DNA of 35,556 nucleotides from Candidatus Merdibacter merdigallinarum (GTDB taxonomy: Bacteria > Bacillota_I > Bacilli_A > Erysipelotrichales > Erysipelotrichaceae), in contig DWYK01000224.1 of assembly GCA_019118705.1 (NCBI GenBank), positions 1 through 35,556 of the forward strand, given 5' to 3'. Under the pieces are notes generated by a model. The model was not told the origin of the DNA. It did no database searches and saw only the letters and a list, made by a program, of their open reading frames with translations. Positions 1 to 7,620 of the stretch are shown piece after piece (position 1 is the first letter of the stretch; every line of letters starts with the position of its first letter). The position numbers were made by a program, and so were the translations under genes.

Positions 1-12
1 GGGGAATCCATT

Positions 13-660
13 ATGAACGGACGGCGGTTATTGTCGATCATCAGCGTCCTGGCGCTGTCTGGATGCGCGACGGCGACCACGGAGAGCGTCAGGGAAGGGG
101 CGGCAGATGCCTCTTATGAGGCATACCGTGAAACGATCGAACAGCTCGATCAGCTGAAAAGCTATCATGTCTTCACACAGTCATACGATCATGCCTATGC
201 CGATGATTATGAGTACCTGGAAGAGTCTCAGACCGATGTCAGCGTCGGCGAAGAGAGCGATCAGGCACAGGAGACGACGAACATCTACTTCGTATATGAA
301 GATGGGACAAAAGAGGATGTGACCTGCAATGCGACGGAGCTGGAGGACAGCGACCAGAGCGAAGGGTGTCAGATGGTGCATACGTTTGCGGATGGCAGCG
401 TCGTACACAGTGACGGCTACGAGATGGACGCAGAGAAACGCATGTCGCAGCAGTACTTCCTGATCATGGAAAACCTGGAGGATGCCACCTATACGAAAGA
501 CGGCGACAAGTGGACGATCACCGGTTCATCCGATGCCGGCAATACGTATGTGGCGACCCTCACGGTGGATGCCGACGGGTTGCCGCAGACATTTACCTAT
601 GCGTATGAGGATCTGGGGATCTCCATGACCCGTACCATCTCCGATGTGCGATACGGATGA
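13..660 (+). CDS. small secreted lipoprotein, function unknown
   Basis: The 215-residue product begins with a short basic N-terminus, a hydrophobic stretch and a lipobox (ALSGC, lipidated Cys at residue 18), so it should be exported and anchored to the outer face of the membrane. The mature part is acidic (many Asp/Glu and Tyr). Its end reads like the beta-strand repeats of small anchored lipoproteins: a strand, a DxDGLP-type turn around residues 188-192, then another strand. I do not recognise a specific family. A GGGGAA ribosome-binding site sits just before the ATG. The gene is convergent with nrdB and shares a terminator with it. Its promoter lies outside the window. Confidence 0.75.
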   Translation: MNGRRLLSIISVLALSGCATATTESVREGAADASYEAYRETIEQLDQLKSYHVFTQSYDHAYADDYEYLEESQTDVSVGEESDQAQETTNIYFVYEDGTKEDVTCNATELEDSDQSEGCQMVHTFADGSVVHSDGYEMDAEKRMSQQYFLIMENLEDATYTKDGDKWTITGSSDAGNTYVATLTVDADGLPQTFTYAYEDLGISMTRTISDVRYG

Positions 661-670
661 GCGAAGATGA

Positions 671-697
671 CAAAAAGCAGGCGGTGCCTGCTTTTTG
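671..697. terminator. bidirectional intrinsic terminator between lipoprotein gene and nrdB
   Basis: A perfect 12-bp stem (671-682 with 686-697) closes a 3-base GGT loop. The A-run on one arm and T-run on the other let it terminate transcription in both directions. It lies between the convergent lipoprotein gene and nrdB. Confidence 0.85.
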
Positions 698-712
698 TGT
701 GGATCAGAGAAA

Positions 713-1762
713 CTAGTCATCCAGATCATCGATGAGCGCGCTGGATTTCGCATATGCGGTCGAACGCGCTTCAAAGAAATCCGTCTTGATCAGGTTGGCG
801 TTGGAATAGACGCTGACCCACTGCATCGACTGCGGTTCTTCCCGGTTGTCTTCAAACAGGTCGCCCAGCTGCAGATCCCGGGCGCGTTTGTTGCCGAGAT
901 AGCGGATGTAATCCACCACCATGTCGATGTTGAGTCCCTCGATGTCACTGCCGATGACATGACGGGCCCAGCGGCATTCCTCCTCCACGCCGGTGCGCAG
1001 CATGTCCGTATAGATCTTCTGATACGAAGGGGCAAAGAGCTGCGGTTCCTCTTTCTGCAGTTCTCTGAGGATGTTGTGAAAGAGCCACAGGTGGGTGTTT
1101 TCATCGCGGTTGATGTAGCGGATCTCACTGGCCGATCCCGGCATCTTTCCCATCCTGCCCAGGTTGTAGAAGAACATGAAGCCGCTGTAAAAATAGATGC
1201 CTTCCAGGATGTAGTTTGCCATCATCATCCGGACGAGATGGAAGGCATCCCTGTTTTCCTGAAATGCGTTGTACTGGTCGCCGATGAATCGGTTGCGTTC
1301 CAGCAACAGGGGATCGTTCTTCCACTGATAGAGGATGTCGTTGCGTTCCTGCGGCTCACAGATCGTATCCAGCATGTAGCTGTAGCTCTGGGAGTGCAGC
1401 GCCTCCTGAAACGCCTGGATCGTCAGACAGAGATTGACCTCGTTGGCGGTGATGTAGGCGGAGACGTTGGGAAGGTTGGCCGTCTGCAGGGAATCGAGGA
1501 AGACCAGGAAGGAGAGGATCTTGTCGTAGGCGGTCTTCTCCGCCTTGCTTAAGCGTCGATAGTCCTTGACGTCCTGGTTGAGGTTGATCTCCTCCGGCAC
1601 CCAGAAGTTGTTCATCGCCTGTCGGTACCAGTCGGATACCCAGGGATATTTCATATTGTTGAAATCGTTGAGGTTGGTCGTATTGCCGTTGATCATCCTT
1701 CGTTTCGTGACTTCGATATCGCCGTGTTCATTGAACAGAGCTTTCTTCTTTAACTGTTCCAT
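713..1762 (-). CDS. nrdB: class Ia ribonucleoside-diphosphate reductase, beta subunit
   Basis: This is the radical-generating small subunit that, with NrdA, reduces ribonucleotides to deoxyribonucleotides in the cytoplasm. The 349-residue length is normal. The di-metal site is complete by motif: D90 (FLDSLQ), E120 and H123 (QEALHSQSY), E187 (YILEGIY), E221 and H224 (RDENTHL). Tyr127 sits where the stable tyrosyl radical forms in E. coli NrdB (E-x2-H-x3-Y), so it is a tyrosyl-radical enzyme rather than a Phe-bearing class Ic type. It lies 9 bases after nrdA on the same strand, so the two are an operon. The stop codon is TAG. The C-terminal tail should carry the docking peptide for NrdA. Confidence 0.95.
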   Translation of the reverse strand: MEQLKKKALFNEHGDIEVTKRRMINGNTTNLNDFNNMKYPWVSDWYRQAMNNFWVPEEINLNQDVKDYRRLSKAEKTAYDKILSFLVFLDSLQTANLPNVSAYITANEVNLCLTIQAFQEALHSQSYSYMLDTICEPQERNDILYQWKNDPLLLERNRFIGDQYNAFQENRDAFHLVRMMMANYILEGIYFYSGFMFFYNLGRMGKMPGSASEIRYINRDENTHLWLFHNILRELQKEEPQLFAPSYQKIYTDMLRTGVEEECRWARHVIGSDIEGLNIDMVVDYIRYLGNKRARDLQLGDLFEDNREEPQSMQWVSVYSNANLIKTDFFEARSTAYAKSSALIDDLDD

Positions 1763-1771
1763 GTCGCCTCC

Positions 1772-4279
1772 TTATGCGCTGCAGGACTCACATTCCTCGA
1801 TCTCCAGCGATTTGCTGCGGACATAGTAGATGGTCTTGACGCCGTTTTCCCATGCCTGGATGTAGAGGTTCAGCAGTCCTTTGAACGTGAACTCATTGGT
1901 GATGTAGAGATTGATCGACTGTGCCTGATCGATGTGACGCTGGCGGATGCCGGCGGCACGGACGACCCAGGACTGATCGATCAGATGGGCATTCTTATAC
2001 AGCCAGAATGTCTGCGGGCTGAGATCCGGTGCGACCCGGGTGATCATCATGCCCTTTTTTTCTTCCATGAAGAATTTGTTCATGATCGGATCGACGGCTG
2101 CGCTCGTGCCGGCGATGATCGATGTGGAGCTGGTCGGAGCGATGGCGAGCAGGTAGGCGTTGCGCAGTCCGTATGTGTGGATCTCATCGGCCAGCTGTTG
2201 CCATTCCTCGCTTTCATAGCCGCGCAGACGGAAGTAGTCCCCGTTGTCATAGTCACTGCCCGCAAAAAAGCGATAGCGCCCTTTTTCCTTTGCCAGGGCA
2301 CAGGACGCCTGCAGCGCATGATAGTTGATGCGTTCGTAGAGACGATCGACTGCCTGCAGATGTTCTTCGCTCTCAAAAGCGATGCCGTGTCGGACCAGCC
2401 AGTGATGATAGCCGCTGGTGCCCAGACCGATGGCGCGGCAGCGCTGATTGGTGATCTTCGCATAGGGAATCGGATAAAAATTGTGGTCGATCACGTTGTC
2501 CAGCGCACGTACGGTGATGTCGATCACCTGACGCAACTGTTTCTCATCTTCCGTATCGATGTTGGGCAGGATGAGCGATGCGAGGTTGCAGACGACGAAG
2601 TCGCCGGCCTTGTGCCGTTCGATGACGATGGCCTCTCCGTCGATCTCGATCGTTTCGCTTTCCAGCTCTTCCATGGCGGACATGTTCTGTGCGATCTCCG
2701 TGCAGAGGTTGCTGCAGTAGATGATGCCGGCATGTTTGTTGGGATTCATGCGGTTGACATGGTCCCGGTTGAAAGCGAACGGCGTTCCGGTCTCCACCGC
2801 AGATTTGATGATCAGGCGGATGACCTCCTTGATCGGCAGCACACGCTTGCGGATCCGTTCGTCCTGTACGCAGTCCAGGTAGCGTTTCTCCCATTCTTCC
2901 CCATAGAAATCTTCCAGGCAGTACCCTTTGACCTGTTCGATCTCATGGGGACACATGAGATACCACGGCGCATTGAGGTTTTCCTTTGCCAGCTTGTAGA
3001 AGAGGTCGGGATAACAGATCGCCGGGAAGATGTCATGTGCCTTCATCCGCTCATCGCCGTTGTTGGTGCGCAGCTGCAGAAATTCCAAAAGATCGCGGTG
3101 CCATGCATCCAGGTAGACGGCAGCCGCACCGGAGCGCACGCCCAGCTGATCGACCGCGACCGCGGTGTCGTTGACCAGACGGATCCAGCGGATCACACCG
3201 CCGGCGGCTCCCTTATAACCGCGGATGTCGCTGCCGCTGGCACGCACCTTTCCAAAATACAGGCCCATGCCGCCGCCGAACTTGCTGACCTGGGCAAAGC
3301 TGTCGATGGATCTGTAGATGCCGGAGAGACTGTCCGGTACCGTATCGATGAAACAGGAGCTCATCTGATGGAACGGCTTGCGCGCATTGGACATGGTCGG
3401 TGTCGCCATCGTGACCTTCAGGGTGCTCAGCACGTCGTAGAGTTCTTTGGCTCGGCGGACCTTCTGTGTTTCCTCCATGGACAAATGCATGGCGATCCCC
3501 ATGAACATCTCCTGTGTCTTTTCCAGCAAGCGATGCGCATGATCGCGGATGAGATAGCGCTGTGCGAGCAGATCGAGCCCACTGTACGTAAACAGCTGAT
3601 CTCTGGACGGATCCAGGTATGCTTCCAGCTCTTCGATCTGCGCCCGGGTGTAGTGTTCCAGGATATAGGCTCCATAGAGACCTTCGTTTGTCAGATAGCG
3701 CAGCTTGTCATAAAAACAGTGAATGTCCAGCTGTTCCATGCGGGCATCGACACTCTGATCGATCTGCCAGCTCAGAAAACGGGCAGCGATGAACTCCCAC
3801 TTCGGCGCCTCTCTGCTGACCAGCTCCACACAGGCGCGGATCAGCATCTGATAGGCATAGTCGCGGTCCATGTCTTCCTTGATCAGCGTGCGGTATTTGG
3901 CAAGCAGGGTCGGCAGGCTGTAAAGGGGATCGGGGAAATCCCGCCGGATCTGTTTGAAGAGCGGGATCAGCCGCACATCCTGTGCCAGCGCTGCCAGCTC
4001 TTCGATCGCATGGCGCAGCCTGGCGTGTTCCTCTCGATAGAGGATGTAGGCCTTTGCCTGTGGATAACAGCCGTGTGCCATCAGCTGTTTCTCGACCTGA
4101 TCCTGTATGTATTCGACGCTGACGATCGCAGGCAGAGCGGTTTCCACCGCTGTCGTGATCGTCGTCAGAAGCGTCTCATCGATCGCCTCTCCCTGTGCGA
4201 TGAACGCCTTGCGGATCGCCTGTTTGATCTTTTCCCGGCTGTATGCCTGTCGCGTCTTATCTCGTTTGATTACCTCCAT
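1772..4279 (-). CDS. nrdA: class Ia ribonucleoside-diphosphate reductase, alpha subunit
   Basis: This is the catalytic large subunit (835 residues). An N-terminal ATP-cone (about residues 1-90, beginning MEVIKRD) should give dATP/ATP overall-activity control. The catalytic barrel shows the redox pair C309 (SSCFID) and C564 (VVCNLAS). It also shows the thiyl-radical site N524/C526/E528 (SNLCTEI), the radical-relay Tyr pair (Y818/Y819, TIYYVR) and the C-terminal swinging CxxC (ECESCSA). The open frame extends two codons further to an ATG at 4285, but AGGAG (4286-4290) abuts that ATG directly. The same AGGAG is 6 bases from the ATG at 4279, so I chose 4279. The gene is first in the nrdAB operon and divergent from the acyl-CoA dehydrogenase operon. 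I saw no NrdR box. Confidence 0.95.
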   Translation of the reverse strand: MEVIKRDKTRQAYSREKIKQAIRKAFIAQGEAIDETLLTTITTAVETALPAIVSVEYIQDQVEKQLMAHGCYPQAKAYILYREEHARLRHAIEELAALAQDVRLIPLFKQIRRDFPDPLYSLPTLLAKYRTLIKEDMDRDYAYQMLIRACVELVSREAPKWEFIAARFLSWQIDQSVDARMEQLDIHCFYDKLRYLTNEGLYGAYILEHYTRAQIEELEAYLDPSRDQLFTYSGLDLLAQRYLIRDHAHRLLEKTQEMFMGIAMHLSMEETQKVRRAKELYDVLSTLKVTMATPTMSNARKPFHQMSSCFIDTVPDSLSGIYRSIDSFAQVSKFGGGMGLYFGKVRASGSDIRGYKGAAGGVIRWIRLVNDTAVAVDQLGVRSGAAAVYLDAWHRDLLEFLQLRTNNGDERMKAHDIFPAICYPDLFYKLAKENLNAPWYLMCPHEIEQVKGYCLEDFYGEEWEKRYLDCVQDERIRKRVLPIKEVIRLIIKSAVETGTPFAFNRDHVNRMNPNKHAGIIYCSNLCTEIAQNMSAMEELESETIEIDGEAIVIERHKAGDFVVCNLASLILPNIDTEDEKQLRQVIDITVRALDNVIDHNFYPIPYAKITNQRCRAIGLGTSGYHHWLVRHGIAFESEEHLQAVDRLYERINYHALQASCALAKEKGRYRFFAGSDYDNGDYFRLRGYESEEWQQLADEIHTYGLRNAYLLAIAPTSSTSIIAGTSAAVDPIMNKFFMEEKKGMMITRVAPDLSPQTFWLYKNAHLIDQSWVVRAAGIRQRHIDQAQSINLYITNEFTFKGLLNLYIQAWENGVKTIYYVRSKSLEIEECESCSA

Positions 4280-4347
4280 AGTCATCTCCTCATCTGTATC
4301 GTTTTTTTCATCGTATCATGCCGGCCGCGATTTGATGAGCGATTTGC

Positions 4348-4374
4348 CCATGGAATTTTTCTTTTGGTCCATGG
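4348..4374. promoter_or_regulatory. paired CCATGG palindromes in the divergent promoter region
   Basis: CCATGGA at 4348-4354 and TCCATGG at 4368-4374 form an inverted repeat with a 13-base AT-rich spacer. The two CCATGG cores start 21 bases apart, about two helical turns. The pair lies between nrdA and the acyl-CoA dehydrogenase operon and could be an operator for either. Function is inferred only from symmetry and position. Confidence 0.35.
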
Positions 4375-4397
4375 TGTAAAAATTTATGAGCATATCA

Positions 4398-4427
4398 TTT
4401 GTGTAAGCGCTCACTTCTTGTTATGGT
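4398..4427 (+). promoter_or_regulatory. candidate promoter of the acyl-CoA dehydrogenase operon
   Basis: TTTGTG at 4398-4403 and TATGGT at 4422-4427 are separated by 18 bases and lie 59 bases before the chosen start codon. Neither hexamer is strong. The cre-like site lies in the spacer. Confidence 0.4.
4402..4414 (+). promoter_or_regulatory. cre-like site (possible CcpA operator)
   Basis: TGTAAGCGCTCAC matches the catabolite-responsive element pattern TGNAANCGNWNNC at every fixed position and is nearly palindromic around GCGC. It lies between the proposed -35 and -10 of the acyl-CoA dehydrogenase operon, where CcpA binding would repress. Whether this organism encodes CcpA is not visible here. 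Confidence 0.5.
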
Positions 4428-4486
4428 AGAACCATCAACGGACACATTCGATGTCCTGTGCAGTGAAATGGTCAAGGAGGAAAGCA

Positions 4487-6385
4487 ATGAAATTCACTAC
4501 AACCAAAGAGCAGGAAGACCTGCGCAAGAGAGTCCGCGAATTTGCGGAGAAGGAGATCAAGCCGATCGCCTTCCGACTGGATCAGGAGAATCAGTTCCCG
4601 CAGGAACAGATCCGCCGTTTCGGCGAACTGGGCCTCATGGGAATCCCGTTTCCGAAGGAATATGGCGGAATGGGCGGCGATGTGCTGAGCTATGCGATCG
4701 CGGTCGAGGAGCTCTCCCGTGTGGACGGCGGCACCGGTGTCATCTTATCCGCACATGTATCGCTGGGCAGCTGGCCGATCTTTGCATTTGGAACGGAGGA
4801 ACAGAAGAAGAAATATCTGATTCCGCTGGCAAAAGGAGAAAAGATCGGTGCATTCGGACTGACGGAACCCAATGCGGGCAGCGATGCCGGCGGCACTGAG
4901 ACGACGGCCGTGCTGGAGGGCGATCACTATGTGCTCAACGGCGGAAAGATCTTCATTACCAACGCACCGTATGCGGATACGTATGTCGTGTTCGCATCGA
5001 CGGATCCACAGAGCGGCACCCGCGGGATCAGCGCCTTCATCGTGGAAAAGGGGATGAAGGGATTTACCTTTGGGACCCACTATGACAAGCTGGGCATCCG
5101 TTCCTCATCCACGGCAGAACTGATCTTCCAGGATGTGCGTGTACCGAAGGAAAATCTGCTGGGAAAGGAAGGACAGGGCTTTAAGATCGCGATGGCTACG
5201 CTGGACGGCGGACGCATCGGCATCGCGGCACAGGCGCTGGGCATCGCACAGGGGGCCTATGAGGAATCACTGACCTATGCGAAAGAGCGCGTGCAGTTTG
5301 GAAAACCGATCGCACAGCAGCAGTCCGTCAGCTTCAAGCTGGCCGAGATGGCGCTCAAGCTGCGCAACGCCCGTCTGCTCGTCTACAGTGCGGCAGAGCT
5401 GAAGGAGCATCATGAGCCGTATGGAAAGGAAGCGGCCATGGCCAAGCTGTATGCGTCCGAGGCCGGTCTGGAGATCGTCAACGATGCCGTACAGATCCAT
5501 GGCGGCACCGGTTACCTCAAGGGCATGCCGGTGGAACGCGCCTACCGTGACATGAAGATCACGACGATCTATGAAGGAACCAATGAGATCCAGCGCGTGG
5601 TCATCGCATCGTCGATCATCGGCCGTCCGCCGAAAAAGAAGGCCGTGCGCCGGCAGGGAACCTCCATCACCGGAGAGCGCAAGAAGATGATCTTCAAGGG
5701 CGATGTCAAGGAAGCGGTGGCACAGCTGGTGGAAGCACTGAAGAAAGACGGTCATGATTTTACGGTCGGCATTCCGATCGATACGCCGATCAGTGAAGCC
5801 GAACGTGTCGTCAGCGTGGGCAAGGGCATCGGCGATCAGAAGAACATGAAGCTGATCGAAGAGCTGGCCCGTCAGGCCGGTGCGGCGATCGGATCGTCCC
5901 GTCCGGTGGCAGAGGAACTGCGCTATGTGCCGATCGAGCGCTATGTGGGCATGAGCGGACAGACCTTCCGCGGCAATCTCTACATCGCCTGCGGCATTTC
6001 CGGTGCCGGTCAGCATCTCAAGGGCATCAAGGAAGCGACGACGATCGTCGCCATCAATAATAACCCGAATGCCGCCATCTTCAAGAATGCGGATTATGGC
6101 ATCGTCGGCAATCTGGAAGACGTGCTGCCGCTGTTGGCAAAAGCACTGAACTGCGGAGAGAAACAGCCGGCGCCGGCCATGAAGAAGATGAAACGTCCGT
6201 TCATCCTGAAGAGCGCGCCGGAGCACGCACGCTACATCTGCAACGGCTGCGGCTATGAATACGATCAGGATTTCGGCGATCCGGAAAATGAGATCGATCC
6301 GGGAACCGCGTTTGATCAGCTGCCGGAGGAGTGGATCTGTCCGGAATGCGGTGAAGACAAGAGCAGCTTCATCAAAGTCGAGTAA
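4487..6385 (+). CDS. acyl-CoA dehydrogenase / EtfA FAD domain / rubredoxin fusion flavoprotein
   Basis: The 632-residue protein has three modules. Residues 1-380 are a short-chain (butyryl-type) acyl-CoA dehydrogenase with the FAD/substrate motif GLTEPNAGSD and the catalytic Glu363 in YEGTNEIQR. Residues about 400-555 match the C-terminal FAD-binding half of electron-transfer flavoprotein alpha (GSSRPV 469-474, GMSGQTF, GISGAGQH, INNNPNAAIF). Residues 582-632 are a complete rubredoxin with C585xxC588 and C618xxC621. The EtfA N-terminal half that pairs with EtfB is absent, and no etfB is nearby, so electrons should pass acyl-CoA FAD to ETF FAD to the rubredoxin iron within one chain. The frame is open upstream from an ATG at 4451. 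AAGGAGG (4474-4480) and homology to MKFTTTKEQ-type starts place initiation at 4487. The stop overlaps the next reading frame. Confidence 0.93.
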   Translation: MKFTTTKEQEDLRKRVREFAEKEIKPIAFRLDQENQFPQEQIRRFGELGLMGIPFPKEYGGMGGDVLSYAIAVEELSRVDGGTGVILSAHVSLGSWPIFAFGTEEQKKKYLIPLAKGEKIGAFGLTEPNAGSDAGGTETTAVLEGDHYVLNGGKIFITNAPYADTYVVFASTDPQSGTRGISAFIVEKGMKGFTFGTHYDKLGIRSSSTAELIFQDVRVPKENLLGKEGQGFKIAMATLDGGRIGIAAQALGIAQGAYEESLTYAKERVQFGKPIAQQQSVSFKLAEMALKLRNARLLVYSAAELKEHHEPYGKEAAMAKLYASEAGLEIVNDAVQIHGGTGYLKGMPVERAYRDMKITTIYEGTNEIQRVVIASSIIGRPPKKKAVRRQGTSITGERKKMIFKGDVKEAVAQLVEALKKDGHDFTVGIPIDTPISEAERVVSVGKGIGDQKNMKLIEELARQAGAAIGSSRPVAEELRYVPIERYVGMSGQTFRGNLYIACGISGAGQHLKGIKEATTIVAINNNPNAAIFKNADYGIVGNLEDVLPLLAKALNCGEKQPAPAMKKMKRPFILKSAPEHARYICNGCGYEYDQDFGDPENEIDPGTAFDQLPEEWICPECGEDKSSFIKVE

Positions 6386-6402
6386 TGGAGGAAAACAGCA
6401 AT

Positions 6403-7620
6403 ATGCATTGTGTAAGAAAAGTATGTGAAGACCTGTACTGGGTCGGAGGAAACGATCATCGTCTGGCATTGTTTGAAAACATCTTTCCACTGCCGAAAGG
6501 CGTATCGTACAATTCCTATCTGCTGATGGATGAAAAGACCGTTCTGTTTGATACGGTGGACTGGGACGTGTGCCGGCAGATGCTGGAGAACATCCGCCAT
6601 GTGCTTCAGGATCGCCCGCTGGATTATCTGGTGGTCAACCACATGGAGCCGGATCACTGTGAGGGCATCGAAGAGCTGCTGCTGCGCTACCCCGATCTGC
6701 AGGTGATCAGCACGGAGAAATCCTTCCTGCTGATGCGGCAGTTCAACTATCCGATCGACGGTCGGACGATCGAGGTGAAGGAAGGTGACACGATGCGCTT
6801 TGGCCGGCACACGATCGCATTCGTGCAGGCACCGATGGTGCACTGGCCGGAGGTCATGGTCAGCTATGATACGACCAACGGCGTGCTGTTCAGCGCCGAT
6901 GCGTTCGGCTCCTTTGGCGCACTGGATGGAAAGCTGTTCAATGATGAGGTGGACTTTGACCGTGACTGGCTGGATGAGGCGCGTCGTTACTACACGAACA
7001 TCGTCGGCAAATACGGTGCGCATGTGCAGGCGATCATGGCAAAGGCGGCAGGGCTGGACATCCGATACATCTGTCCGCTGCATGGACCGGTATGGCGAAG
7101 CGACTTTGACTACCTCTTTGACAAATACCAGCGCTGGAGCACCTATACGCCGGAAACGGACGGCGTGGTGATCGTCTATGCGTCGATGTATGGCAATACG
7201 GAATCCGTGGCACAGACCCTGGCGGCCAAGCTGACGGAAAAGGGCGTGCGTCATGTCGCGGTCCGCGATGTGTCCAACACGCATTTCTCGGATCTGATCG
7301 CAGATGTGTTCCGTTACAGCCACATCATCTTTGCGTCCGTGACCTACAATCTGGGCATCTATCCGCTGATGCACAACCTGCTCATCGACATGAAGGCGCT
7401 GAACGTGCAGAAACGCATCTGCGGCATCATCGAAAACGGATCCTGGGCACCGAAGGCCGGATCGCTGATCCATACGTTCTTAGATGAAGAGATGAAGCAG
7501 ATGAGCATCCTGAACACGGAGCTGACCGTCGTATCCTCCCTGCGTCCGGACAAGGAAGGCGAACTGGATGCGCTGGCGGAAGGCATCGTCGATACGATGG
7601 GCAAAGGAGCAGATGCATGA
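6403..7620 (+). CDS. fprA: A-type flavodiiron protein (rubredoxin:oxygen/NO oxidoreductase)
   Basis: The 405-residue enzyme reduces O2 to water, or NO to N2O, with electrons from rubredoxin. The N-terminal metallo-beta-lactamase domain has a full di-iron ligand set: H80, E82, D84, H147, D166 and H227. The spacing is the same as I recall for Desulfovibrio gigas ROO, offset by one residue. The C-terminal flavodoxin domain starts near residue 254 with the FMN phosphate loop SMYGNT. There is no extra rubredoxin or NADH-reductase domain, so it is the minimal class A form and needs an external rubredoxin. The preceding gene carries one fused. An ATG at 6385 overlaps the upstream stop, but GGAGG (6387-6391) and the family start M-x-CVRKV favour 6403. 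The next gene overlaps it by ATGA. Confidence 0.95.
   Translation: MHCVRKVCEDLYWVGGNDHRLALFENIFPLPKGVSYNSYLLMDEKTVLFDTVDWDVCRQMLENIRHVLQDRPLDYLVVNHMEPDHCEGIEELLLRYPDLQVISTEKSFLLMRQFNYPIDGRTIEVKEGDTMRFGRHTIAFVQAPMVHWPEVMVSYDTTNGVLFSADAFGSFGALDGKLFNDEVDFDRDWLDEARRYYTNIVGKYGAHVQAIMAKAAGLDIRYICPLHGPVWRSDFDYLFDKYQRWSTYTPETDGVVIVYASMYGNTESVAQTLAAKLTEKGVRHVAVRDVSNTHFSDLIADVFRYSHIIFASVTYNLGIYPLMHNLLIDMKALNVQKRICGIIENGSWAPKAGSLIHTFLDEEMKQMSILNTELTVVSSLRPDKEGELDALAEGIVDTMGKGADA

Noticed and set aside
1934-4429. 831-codon open frame on the plus strand opposite nrdA
   Set aside because: It is the antisense shadow of nrdA, whose full motif set is on the minus strand. The translation has no recognisable domain, and no ribosome-binding site supports it.
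4451-4486. Longer N-terminus for the acyl-CoA dehydrogenase fusion
   Set aside because: The extra 12 residues do not fit the family, and AAGGAGG is positioned for the ATG at 4487.
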